From positions 62,001 through 126,000 of the forward strand of contig NZ_JBPPLZ010000005.1 in assembly GCF_051535235.1 (NCBI RefSeq): 64,000 bases of DNA, in the 5' to 3' direction. Below, piece after piece: positions 22,996 to 30,956 of this stretch. How positions within the stretch are numbered: the stretch's first letter is position 1; each line of letters begins with the position of its first letter. The notes under the pieces were generated by a model. It saw nothing but the letters and a program-made list of their open reading frames with translations, ran no database searches and was not told the DNA's origin. The DNA is from Nitrobacter sp051535235. Lineage in GTDB: Bacteria > Pseudomonadota > Alphaproteobacteria > Rhizobiales > Xanthobacteraceae. A program made the position numbers and the translations under genes.

Positions 22996-23256
22996 TCATC
23001 CCAACTTGACAGGTCGGCCGGACGGCTCTTCCTCCAGGGTGACGGCGACGTCGGCGTTCGCAGAAAGACGGACCTTGTCGCCTTCCACGCCGGCCACAAA
23101 ACCCATCTCAATGAAATGATGATGCCCTTCGTGGGACCCGAAACTGTCGCTTTTCTTGAGCTTGATACGATCGCCCTCGACGCGGTCAACCGTACCGACG
23201 TGAACGCCGTCGGCACCGATGACATCCATGTCGTGCTCGATCCTGTTCGTCATCAT
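22996..23256 (-). CDS. DUF2171 / PRC-barrel-like protein
   Basis: 86 residues from the ATG pair at 23256/23253 (GGAG upstream). The core DMDVIGADGVHVGTVDRVEG with DRIKLKKSDS is the DUF2171 pattern, a PRC-barrel-like fold. HHHFIEMGFVAGVEGDKVRL completes the barrel. Common in stress-response clusters of Alphaproteobacteria; function unknown. Confidence 0.85.
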   Translation of the reverse strand: MMTNRIEHDMDVIGADGVHVGTVDRVEGDRIKLKKSDSFGSHEGHHHFIEMGFVAGVEGDKVRLSANADVAVTLEEEPSGRPVKLG

Positions 23257-23405
23257 GGGCTCTCCTCTGCTCTTATACATACCTTGCGTTCAGACCGTCT
23301 CTCCTTCTTCCTTATTCATGGTGGCAATGCTCTTGCCGTTGAATGTCAAGCTACGCCTCGCTGCCGATATTTCGAATCCGCACACGTCCGGAGGCGTGCG
23401 CGGCC

Positions 23406-23825
23406 TTAGCTCTTCCGGGCAGCCGCCGGTCGAGCGCTCTTTGCGTCGAGGCGCTGCTGCAAACGATGGAGATCGATGATCGTGCGCTCATGCGTGCCTT
23501 TCCCGATCTCCTCGATTTCGTCATGCGCGGTTACGTCGAAAACGATGCGTCGCCCGTCGACTTTCGTGACGACGGCGGTCGCGACAACGCGCAATCCAGC
23601 CGGGGTTGCGGCAAGGTGAAGGACATCGATCGCAGTGCCGAGCGCCCGCTCGTCTGGCTTCAGGTAGCGTGAAATGGCACTCAACGCCGCATTCTCCATC
23701 ACGAGGATCATGACCGGCGTCGCGAGAACATCCGGAAGCGTCGGGTTCTTGACCTGGCTGGCCAGATGTTCCGACTTCACATCAAGCGTGAAGCTTCCCG
23801 TTGTTCCAAGCGGTATGATGGACAT
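23406..23825 (-). CDS. FlK-like hotdog thioesterase
   Basis: 139 residues. LPDVLATPVMILVMENAALS carries the Thr/Glu pair and GTAIDVLHLAATPAGLRV the His of the fluoroacetyl-CoA thioesterase family, so a hotdog acyl-CoA thioesterase is likely; substrate unknown. Last gene of the apparent cbpA operon. A short tail rich in Ala/Arg/Lys follows. Confidence 0.75.
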   Translation of the reverse strand: MSIIPLGTTGSFTLDVKSEHLASQVKNPTLPDVLATPVMILVMENAALSAISRYLKPDERALGTAIDVLHLAATPAGLRVVATAVVTKVDGRRIVFDVTAHDEIEEIGKGTHERTIIDLHRLQQRLDAKSARPAAARKS

Positions 23826-23828
23826 CGC

Positions 23829-24005
23829 TTATGTTGCTTCCTCAAACAATGCCTCGACGATAATCGTGGAAACCACTGATGTCATCAGGCCAGCGGCTGC
23901 AATGACCGATGTAATAAGAATGTTACCAGACGTCGTAACCCTGCCACCAGCTTTTGGTTTCATCCACTTTTCAGAAATAAAGGCGATGTAGGTCCTGGCT
24001 CGCAT
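23829..24005 (-). CDS. 58-residue single-TM protein
   Basis: ATG at 24005 chosen over an upstream one at 24062 because the first 19 residues lack conservation cues; no clear ribosome-binding site at either. Basic N-terminus and a TM helix (NILITSVIAAAGLMTSVVST). Stop 4 bases before the thioesterase start. Confidence 0.45.
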   Translation of the reverse strand: MRARTYIAFISEKWMKPKAGGRVTTSGNILITSVIAAAGLMTSVVSTIIVEALFEEAT

Positions 24006-24147
24006 CGTTGAAGAGTGAGGTGTTCTTTCCAACGCTGCGGACAGTTTGTCGAAATGAAACAAGACAAATTGTCCATCGCGTTCAGGATGCGATGGTCGCC
24101 ACCGCGAAGCCTTCGGGTCCAGACAGCGAGTATCTCCGTCAGCTCAC

Positions 24148-24420
24148 CTATTTATTTCTGCGGCGGTCGCGTCCCGTCGTTGGCGCATCGCCGCGATCCT
24201 CGCCCAGGAATACGGGCGCCAGATTCTCTTCGACCATGATGCGGGCTGCTTGCGGCGTCTGCTCACTGCCGACGATGTCGAGACGGGTTGCGGCGTCGAA
24301 AAGAATATCGCGTACATCGCCCGGTGACAGAACATTCTTTTCAATGAGTTTGCGGATCAAAGCCTGCATGATGAGGCTATCCATTTCCCCTCGACCCGGT
24401 CGCTCCAATCTTTCGATCAT
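24148..24420 (-). CDS. hypothetical protein in the cbpA operon
   Basis: 90 residues; AGGAG 8 bases before the ATG. Helical N-terminal half (DSLIMQALIRKLIEKNVLSP) with a pattern seen in small conserved proteins. No family named with confidence. Confidence 0.6.
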   Translation of the reverse strand: MIERLERPGRGEMDSLIMQALIRKLIEKNVLSPGDVRDILFDAATRLDIVGSEQTPQAARIMVEENLAPVFLGEDRGDAPTTGRDRRRNK

Positions 24421-24466
24421 TGTCTCGATCTCCTGAGCCGGGGCCCCGGTCGCGCGCAGCTATCAT

Positions 24467-24748
24467 CTAGGCCGACGTTCCGCGAATGTCTTTGTTCAGT
24501 TGCGCAAACGCGCGACGCATCCCATGAAGCTGATCGACGAGGTGGAGGATCACATCGATCCCCTCGTCGTTGACGCCAAATTGGCCCGTGAGATCCTGGA
24601 TGAGACGCGCCCGTGCCATGTCTCTGTCGGAAAAGCTCATGCCAGCGGCGGTATCCTCCGGTATCAGCCATTGCTGCTCGAGCCAGAACTCCAGTGTCTG
24701 AATCTGGACACCTGACGATGTCAGGAATTGTTCCTTGCTCATGATCAT
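24467..24748 (-). CDS. cbpM: chaperone-modulator protein CbpM
   Basis: 93 residues. The MerR-like helices (LEFWLEQQWLIP) and ARARLIQDLTGQFGVNDEGI with VILHLVDQLHGMRRA are typical of CbpM, which binds the J-domain of CbpA and restrains it. Its ATG overlaps the cbpA stop (ATGA), giving tight coupling and stoichiometry. Confidence 0.85.
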   Translation of the reverse strand: MIMSKEQFLTSSGVQIQTLEFWLEQQWLIPEDTAAGMSFSDRDMARARLIQDLTGQFGVNDEGIDVILHLVDQLHGMRRAFAQLNKDIRGTSA

Positions 24749-25653
24749 GACGGCGTGCCTCCACGCGGATTGAATTCCTTGCCCTTCGTCCAGTTCGATA
24801 CAAATGCCTCGAGCTCCGGATCCGGCGATTTCGGTAGAACAATCTTCAGCTTGACAAGTTCATCACCGCTCCCGCCGCCGCGACGCGGCGCGCCTTTTCC
24901 TTTCAAACGAAGAATCGTTCCCGTGTTCGAGCCTTTTGGTACCGACATGGTCACGTCGCCGGTCGGCGTCGGAACACGAACCTGGCCTCCGAGTACGGCT
25001 TCGGAAAGCGAGATCGGCAGCTCCAATGAGATATCGTCGCCGTCGCGTGTAAAGCGGCGGTCAGGCAAGACCTCTACCTCGATCAGGGCATCGCCGGGGC
25101 CGCCCTTCCCCGCGCCGAGCGCCCCTTTGCCTTTCAGGCGCAGGATTTGTCCGTCGATCAGTCCGGGCGGAATCTTCACTTCCAGCGTGTCGCCGTCCGG
25201 CAGGGTGATGCGCTTGCTTGCGCCGCTGATCGAGTCGACGAAATCGATCGGCAGTCGGTAATGCAGATCCTCGCCACGCCGGTTCTGGCGCGCTCGTTGT
25301 CCACGCCTCAGAAGTTCGGCCAGGGCATCATCCGTATCCATGAAGTCAGCGAAGCCGGAGGTGCTGGTGTAAGGATGTCCGTCGTCCGAGTTCGCGAAGT
25401 CTCGATAGAATTGATGTTGCGGTCGTTCTGCGCCCGACTCGTCAATCTCACCATTGTCGAAACGCTTTCGCTTCTCGGCGTCGCTAAGCAGATTGTAGGC
25501 GGCGGAAACTTCCTTGAATTTCTCTTCGGCGGTCTTATCACCGGGATTGAGATCGGGATGCAGCTTCTTCGCCAGCTTACGATAGGCCTTCTGGATATCG
25601 GCGGCGGAAGCCGACGGAGATACGCCGAGTGTGTCGTAAGGATTGCCTGCCAT
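24745..25653 (-). CDS. cbpA: curved-DNA-binding / DnaJ-class co-chaperone CbpA
   Basis: 302 residues. J-domain at about 4-70 with the HPD tripeptide in KLHPDLNPGDK, a G/F-poor linker, then two beta-sandwich substrate-binding domains (130-205 and 210-290) containing DGDTLEVKIPPGLIDGQI and LRLKGKG twice. No zinc-finger, as in CbpA rather than DnaJ. Works with DnaK and may bind DNA. First gene of a minus-strand operon with cbpM and three small genes. A dnaK relic lies about 800 bases upstream. Confidence 0.92.
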   Translation of the reverse strand: MAGNPYDTLGVSPSASAADIQKAYRKLAKKLHPDLNPGDKTAEEKFKEVSAAYNLLSDAEKRKRFDNGEIDESGAERPQHQFYRDFANSDDGHPYTSTSGFADFMDTDDALAELLRRGQRARQNRRGEDLHYRLPIDFVDSISGASKRITLPDGDTLEVKIPPGLIDGQILRLKGKGALGAGKGGPGDALIEVEVLPDRRFTRDGDDISLELPISLSEAVLGGQVRVPTPTGDVTMSVPKGSNTGTILRLKGKGAPRRGGGSGDELVKLKIVLPKSPDPELEAFVSNWTKGKEFNPRGGTPS

Positions 25654-26144
25654 CTAGAGCTCCCGAGAACGGCAGATTACGATTCCGCCCGAGAGTTGCC
25701 ATTCTTCGCAAGGGATGGCGCAGCCTGACTGCGGATTGATGCTATTCAACATGCCCGGGATCCACATATTCTGGATAATTCTTCGCTTGCTGTGGCGTCA
25801 TTCTCGCAGGGTCCCGTTCTCCCGGAACGCCACGCGGCCAAGCTGGGTACGCGCGTTATGTCGTCGTCCGCCAGCCGTGGCTTGCCATCATCGAGTTGCC
25901 CATTGCCTCCCAACCCGGCAAACCTTTTCAATTTCAATCTCCCACCAGAATTTTAGAAGAAAGAAGCGTCCGGGAAACGATCTTCTGGAGCAAACGTTTT
26001 TTCGTGGCTGCTTCAGGCTCCCATTCTAGCATCCTCTTTATCGGCGGAAACGGTCAACATTCGGGAAAACCTCAGGCGCCGTTCGGCCCGGGCGAACGGT
26101 GCCTGCCTGTCGTCTTTTCAGCGACCTGGTTGCAAATCCATCCG
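25654..26144. other. 491-base region upstream of cbpA, no gene
   Basis: Should contain the cbpA promoter; I did not find a clean EcfG or sigma-70 match. No coding frame is convincing. Confidence 0.35.
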
Positions 26145-26425
26145 CTAAAGTCCCGCCGCGATGACTACCCCGGTCTCGGCCTGCACGCTGATGGGCTGGA
26201 GTGCAATGCTGTTGTTCGAACCGCCGAGGAGTACGTTGCCACCGATGCCGACGAGGGCCGCCGCCATGGCGTCGACACCGACGTAAGTCCCGGCGATGTC
26301 CCCGTGTCCTGGCTGCGCGATTGGCGCGAACACATTCCAGGCCAGCGCAGTGCTTTCGGTAATGCCGATGTTGAGGCCAGCTGAATTTTAGCGATATAAT
26401 AGTCTTCTGGCATTCCATTGATGCG
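26145..26425 (-). pseudogene. DUF992-family remnant, frameshifted
   Basis: The minus strand encodes GDIAGTYVGVDAMAAALVGI followed by GGNVLLGGSNNSIALQPISVQ, the C-terminal half of DUF992 exported proteins. Upstream, DYYIAKIQ (matching the usual Y-x-G/A-x-I segment) and GLNIGITESTALAWNVFAP lie in different frames, so a frameshift near 26385 breaks the gene. The signal peptide and N-terminus are absent. Confidence 0.6.
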
Positions 26426-26454
26426 CCTTGAGCCGTTGCAAAGCGAGGTGTCCC

Positions 26455-26660
26455 TCCTGAGGTCGATTCCTGCTCTCTCTTAAATTCGTCGGTCAGGTCG
26501 TTCACAAGCCGCATATCAAGATCTTCACCGCCAAAAACGTGGCGCCACTAGTCGACTTTACCTCGAACACACATCACCGATGTCGAGAATTAAAATATCG
26601 AAGGTGCTGCTGCCGAGATCATAGACCGCGATTTTGCTTTTGCTCTCAGCGAGGGATCTG
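26455..26660 (-). pseudogene. dnaK (Hsp70) remnant
   Basis: Across frames the minus strand reads KIAVYDLGSSTFDILILDIGD, then VFEVKST and GEDLDMRLVNDLTDEFKREQ, the well-known Hsp70 block (YDLGGGTFDVSIL...GGEDFD). At least two frameshifts separate the pieces. The fragment runs into the DUF992 relic, so it results from deletion or recombination. Confidence 0.7.
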
Positions 26661-26662
26661 AA

Positions 26663-28270
26663 TCACTCCCACTCGATTGTGCCCGGCGGCTTCGACGTCA
26701 CATCGTAGACGACGCGGTTGACGCCCTTCACCTCATTGATAATGCGTGTTGCGGTTTCGCCAAGGAAGCGCATGCCGAACGGATAGAAGTCGGCGGTCAT
26801 GCCGTCGGTCGAGGTCACGGCGCGCAGGCCGACCACATAGTCATAGGTGCGTCCGTCGCCCATCACACCAACCGTCTTCACCGGCAGCAGCACCGCGAAC
26901 GCTTGCCAGATCTCATCGTAGAGCCCGGCTTTTCGGATCTGGTCGATGTAGACGGCGTCGGCCTCGCGCAGGATGTCGAGCTTTTCGCGGGTGATCTCGC
27001 CGGGGCATCGGATCGCTAGCCCCGGCCCCGGGAATGGATGGCGGCCGACGAAAATCTCCGGCAGGTCAAGTTCACGCCCCAATACACGCACCTCGTCCTT
27101 GAAGAGTTCACGCAGCGGCTCGACCAGCTTCATGTTCATGCGATCAGGCAGACCACCGACATTGTGGTGCGACTTGATGGTCACCGACGGACCGCCGGTG
27201 AACGACACGCTTTCGATCACATCGGGGTAGAGCGTGCCCTGCGCGAGGAAGTCGGCGCCACCGATTTTTTTCGCTTCCACCTCGAACACGTCGATGAAGA
27301 GACGCCCGATGGTCTTGCGCTTCGCTTCGGGGTCGGTGACGCCGGCGAGTTCGCCCAGAAATTGCTTCGACGCATCAACGTGGACCAGCGGAATGTTGTA
27401 GTGATGGCGGAACAGATCCACCACCGTCCTGCCCTCGTCCTTGCGCAGCATCCCGTGATCGACAAACACGCAAGTGAGCTGGTCACCGATCGCCTCATGG
27501 ATCAGGATCGCCGCCACCGATGAATCGACGCCGCCCGACAGGCCGCAGATCACCCGGCCCTTGCCGACCTGAGCGCGGATCTTCTCGATCGCCTCCTCGC
27601 GAAACGCGCGCATCGTCCAGTCGCCGGTCAACCCCGCGACCTTTCGGACGAAATTGCGGATCAGTTTCGCGCCGTCGGGAGTATGCACCACCTCGGGGTG
27701 GAACTGCATCGCATAGAACCTGCGCGCGTCGTCAGCAATGACCGCGATCGGCGAGCCGGGCGCCCTCGCCACCGCACGAAAACCATCCGGTAGCCCGGTG
27801 ACGCGGTCGCCATGGCTCATCCAGACGTCGTATCTGCCGCCCTTCTCCCAGACGCCGTCAAACAGCGCACACCCTTCGATGACCTCGATGGCGGCGCGGC
27901 CGAATTCGCGGTGATGGCCAGCTTCGACAGTGCCGCCGAGTTGCTGGGCCATGGTCTGCTCGCCGTAGCAGATGCCGAGCATGGGCACGCCCGCCTTGAG
28001 GATCGACATCGGCGCCGCCGGTGCATCCTTGTCGAGGACGGAGGCAGGTCCGCCCGAGAGGATCACCGCCTTCGGCTTCATCTCAAGAAAGGCCGCTTCC
28101 GCCTTCTGGAACGGGACGATTTCCGAATAGACTCCCTCCTCGCGCACGCGCCGGGCGATCAGTTGCGTGACCTGGCTGCCGAAATCGACGATGAGAATTT
28201 TGTCGTGCGCCGAGGTCGCGCCGGCAGAAGGATCAGACGCTGACGTAGACGCTTTGCTGGAGGCTGTCAT
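26663..28270 (-). CDS. guaA: GMP synthase (glutamine-hydrolysing)
   Basis: 535 residues. A poorly conserved N-terminus (1-20) precedes the class I amidotransferase with the nucleophile in GICYGEQTM, then AMQFHPEV with the catalytic His; the ATP-pyrophosphatase domain has the P-loop ICGLSGGVDSSVAA; the C-terminal dimerisation domain ends PPGTIEWE. It makes GMP from XMP, ATP and glutamine in the cytosol. Full length. A palindromic repeat separates it from rsmB upstream. Confidence 0.97.
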   Translation of the reverse strand: MTASSKASTSASDPSAGATSAHDKILIVDFGSQVTQLIARRVREEGVYSEIVPFQKAEAAFLEMKPKAVILSGGPASVLDKDAPAAPMSILKAGVPMLGICYGEQTMAQQLGGTVEAGHHREFGRAAIEVIEGCALFDGVWEKGGRYDVWMSHGDRVTGLPDGFRAVARAPGSPIAVIADDARRFYAMQFHPEVVHTPDGAKLIRNFVRKVAGLTGDWTMRAFREEAIEKIRAQVGKGRVICGLSGGVDSSVAAILIHEAIGDQLTCVFVDHGMLRKDEGRTVVDLFRHHYNIPLVHVDASKQFLGELAGVTDPEAKRKTIGRLFIDVFEVEAKKIGGADFLAQGTLYPDVIESVSFTGGPSVTIKSHHNVGGLPDRMNMKLVEPLRELFKDEVRVLGRELDLPEIFVGRHPFPGPGLAIRCPGEITREKLDILREADAVYIDQIRKAGLYDEIWQAFAVLLPVKTVGVMGDGRTYDYVVGLRAVTSTDGMTADFYPFGMRFLGETATRIINEVKGVNRVVYDVTSKPPGTIEWE

Positions 28271-28319
28271 GGCGAGGAATTACGCGACCGGCATCGGCGT
28301 CGCAACCGCCAAAAACGCG

Positions 28320-28406
28320 TCATGGCCGGGCGTGTCCCGGCCATCCACGTCTTTGATGCGAGGCTGAAGGCAAGGCGTGGATGCCCGGCACAAGGCCGGG
28401 CATGAC
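28320..28406. repeat. palindromic intergenic repeat
   Basis: Arms CATGGCCGGG...GGCCATCCACG (28321-28349) and CGTGGATGCC...CCGGGCATG (28375-28403) are inverted copies about 25 bases apart. The family is widespread in Rhizobiales intergenic DNA. Located between rsmB and guaA; it can fold as RNA. Confidence 0.75.
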
Positions 28407-28432
28407 GAAAGCTTTCAGTCAACAGCTTTCAG

Positions 28433-29731
28433 TCAACGCTTTGCCAGAATCGAGACGAAAAACCCATCCGTTCCGGTCCGGCGCGGCGTCATCAAAAGCC
28501 CCTCGTCAGAGAGGTAAACCGCGGCGAGAAAGTCGTCGGTCCTGTCCCACAGCACGCCAGCGGTCTGCGACGGCGGCGTTACCGTGAAATCTGGATGTCG
28601 GCCGATAAACTTACGGATTTGCTCGCCATTTTCCTGCGGCAACACCGAACAGGTGATATAGGCGAGGCGGCCGCCCGGTTTGACCAAACCGGCAGCACGA
28701 TCAAGCACTTCCGCCTGGTCTTTCAAACGGACTTCGAGCGCGCCCGGCCGCATCCGCCATTTCGCGTCCGGGTTGCGCCGCCAGGTGCCGGTCCCGGTGC
28801 AGGGCGCATCGATCAGCACGAGATCGGCGGATGACTTGATATCGGACAGCGGATCCTCCTCCCCCTTTGGAGAGCGGACCTCCGCGTTATGAACCCCGCC
28901 GCGGGACAGCCGTTCGTGGATCGGCGCGAGCTGCCGCTTGTCGCGATCGGTCGCAATGAGGCGGCCCCTGCCCTGCATCATGGCTCCCAGCGCCAGAGTC
29001 TTGCCACCGGCCCCGGCGCAAAGGTCGATCACCTGCTCGCCGGGTTTCGCGCCGGACAACAGCGCCGCGAGCTGCGAGCCCTCGTCCTGGACCTCGACGG
29101 CGCCCTTGATGAAATCCTCCTCGGCGTGGATGCCTGGATTGCGGGCATCGGCGCCGAGCGCGATTCTCAAACCCAGCGGCGACCACGGCGTCGCCGTCGC
29201 GCCGAGATGATGCAGCCGGCCCAGCACCTTCTCGCGTTTGGCCTTCAGCGTATTGACACGCAGGTCGAGCGGCGCGCGGCTCGCCATCGCCGCGGCCTCC
29301 GCCGCACGGTCATCGCCGAACGCCTCCGCGAGGTAGCCATCCAGCCATTCCGGATAATCACCGGCGATGTGAGCGGGCGCGTCCTCGACGCTGCGCGAGG
29401 CCAGCGCGGCCAGTTCGGCGCCGGAAAGCGGTTCGGGTGCGAAGCGGCTGCCATCGCACAGCCCCACAATCGCATCGGCGTCCAGCCCCCGCTCGAGCCT
29501 CAGCATGCCGAGCAGACGCGCGCGGGGCGTGTCGTCGTCCATGATCCAGGCGCTGGAGGCCTGACGGCGCAGCACGTCATAGACCAGCCCCGAAATCGCG
29601 GCGCGGTCGCCCGAGCCGGCGAAGCGGTGCGCTGTGCCCCATTCCTTCAGCGCCTTTGCAGCCGGCACCCGCTGACTGTCGATAGCCTCGATCACTTCAA
29701 TGGCGGCGGAGAGCCGCGCGGCTGGCGTCAT
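28433..29731 (-). CDS. rsmB: RsmB/NOP-family rRNA cytosine-C5 methyltransferase
   Basis: 432 residues. An N-terminal NusB-like helical region (1-120) precedes a class I methyltransferase: motif I VIDLCAGAGGKTLALGA, motif IV DAPCTGTGTW and motif VI YITCSVLPQENGEQI, giving the two conserved cysteines of m5C enzymes. Probably methylates C967 of 16S rRNA; other family targets cannot be excluded. Cotranscription with guaA is plausible as both point the same way. Confidence 0.88.
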   Translation of the reverse strand: MTPAARLSAAIEVIEAIDSQRVPAAKALKEWGTAHRFAGSGDRAAISGLVYDVLRRQASSAWIMDDDTPRARLLGMLRLERGLDADAIVGLCDGSRFAPEPLSGAELAALASRSVEDAPAHIAGDYPEWLDGYLAEAFGDDRAAEAAAMASRAPLDLRVNTLKAKREKVLGRLHHLGATATPWSPLGLRIALGADARNPGIHAEEDFIKGAVEVQDEGSQLAALLSGAKPGEQVIDLCAGAGGKTLALGAMMQGRGRLIATDRDKRQLAPIHERLSRGGVHNAEVRSPKGEEDPLSDIKSSADLVLIDAPCTGTGTWRRNPDAKWRMRPGALEVRLKDQAEVLDRAAGLVKPGGRLAYITCSVLPQENGEQIRKFIGRHPDFTVTPPSQTAGVLWDRTDDFLAAVYLSDEGLLMTPRRTGTDGFFVSILAKR

Positions 29732-29816
29732 GGCTGACTTTCGATTGGAGACGCGGCGCTTACACGAGCAGGATGCGCAGCGCGAAATAAATCCACATCG
29801 CCATCAGCACCACCAC

Positions 29817-30170
29817 TCACGCCATTCCCCGCCGCGGGACGTTGTTCGATGTCACAAAGATGCCGGCATGGACGAACCGTGTGAGGACAAATACCCACGA
29901 CAGCACGACGATGACAAGGTCGGCGTGACGCAGCGGCAATGCCAGCGCGATCAGGACATAAAACAGCACCGGCACTTCGAACTGGTTGCTGAAGCAGTTC
30001 GCGATCTGGGTGGCGCGCACCGACCAGTTCGGTTCGCGAAGCGCGATGTCCCTGAACCGGGTCTCGCCGGACCTCAAAGACCTCGTCCGCGCGACCGCCA
30101 TCCCCAACAGCAATGCGAACGCGAGCCCGATGAGCACGAACACCGGCAGCAGCACCATTTGAACAGACAT
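29817..30170 (-). CDS. MAPEG-family membrane protein, C-terminus cut by an in-frame TGA
   Basis: 117 residues; TM helices and the family signature FRDIALREPNWSVRATQIAN with FSNQFEVPVLFYVLIALAL and FVHAGIFVTSNNVPRRGMA. Immediately after the TGA at 29817-29819 the same frame continues VVVLMAMWIYFALRILLV to a TAA at 29760-29762, exactly the missing last TM helix. A TGG to TGA change of a Trp codon is the simplest reading. The protein may be inactive or tolerate loss of its last helix. Confidence 0.8.
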   Translation of the reverse strand: MSVQMVLLPVFVLIGLAFALLLGMAVARTRSLRSGETRFRDIALREPNWSVRATQIANCFSNQFEVPVLFYVLIALALPLRHADLVIVVLSWVFVLTRFVHAGIFVTSNNVPRRGMA

Positions 30171-30205
30171 TGATTAGCCCCGCTCCCCGGCGGCGAAACA
30201 ACCCA

Positions 30206-30823
30206 TCAAGCCGCAATCCTGGCCAGAACCTTGTCGAAAGCCGCCGCTGCGCTCTCCAGATCATCGAACATGAGGCCGCCGTCGGCCGACTGCTTCTGGC
30301 CGTGGTTGTCGCGGATGGCATCGATCGGCTCGCCGCGATCGAGCATCGATTGCGGCGCGATCACGAAGAACTTGTGTTCCGAAACGTCCTGATCCTTGGG
30401 CAGGAATACGCCGAGCGAAACGATATCGTTGCCGCGCCGATAGGAGATATAGCGATCGATGGCGACGAAACCGGCGCGCTGCAGTCCGCCGAGCTTGGCC
30501 TGTCCGTCGCTGCCGACGAGCTTGTGCGCGCGAAAGCCCTTCACGCCCGCCGACTTCGCCTTCGCGGTCTCCTCCGACAGATCGTATTTCTCCGCCATGC
30601 GCCTGCCCACGCCGGCAAGCTGCGCCGACATGTCGCGCTCGAAATCCTTCAACTCGGTGCGCGGCTTCGCGGCCTTGCGCGGCTTCAACGCATTGCGCTT
30701 CTCGAGTTCCGTCTGGCATCGTGCGACGAGATCCTCGACCGACTTGCGCTCCGCATTGGCAAGCAGGTTTTTCAGGTCGGAATCCGAAAGCGCTGCGATC
30801 CTGTCATCCGTCCAATCGATCAT
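30206..30823 (-). CDS. conserved hypothetical protein
   Basis: 205 residues, helical and basic in the first half (SDSDLKNLLANAERKSVEDL), then an alpha/beta C-terminal part (VAIDRYISYRRGNDIVSLGV). No signal peptide or TM. I do not recognise a named family; the position between rsmB/MAPEG and guaB genes is typical of the family Bradyrhizobiaceae in my recollection. Confidence 0.65.
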   Translation of the reverse strand: MIDWTDDRIAALSDSDLKNLLANAERKSVEDLVARCQTELEKRNALKPRKAAKPRTELKDFERDMSAQLAGVGRRMAEKYDLSEETAKAKSAGVKGFRAHKLVGSDGQAKLGGLQRAGFVAIDRYISYRRGNDIVSLGVFLPKDQDVSEHKFFVIAPQSMLDRGEPIDAIRDNHGQKQSADGGLMFDDLESAAAAFDKVLARIAA

Positions 30824-30956
30824 GTTCCAAATTCTCGTCTGAATGGACCCGTGATGTCATTCCAGGAAAACGACGCAACCACCCGAAGCAGAGTTGCACA
30901 ACAAGGACAGTAACGGGTTTTCCCGCCTCCGTGCGGCTCAAATTGGGCGATCTTCG

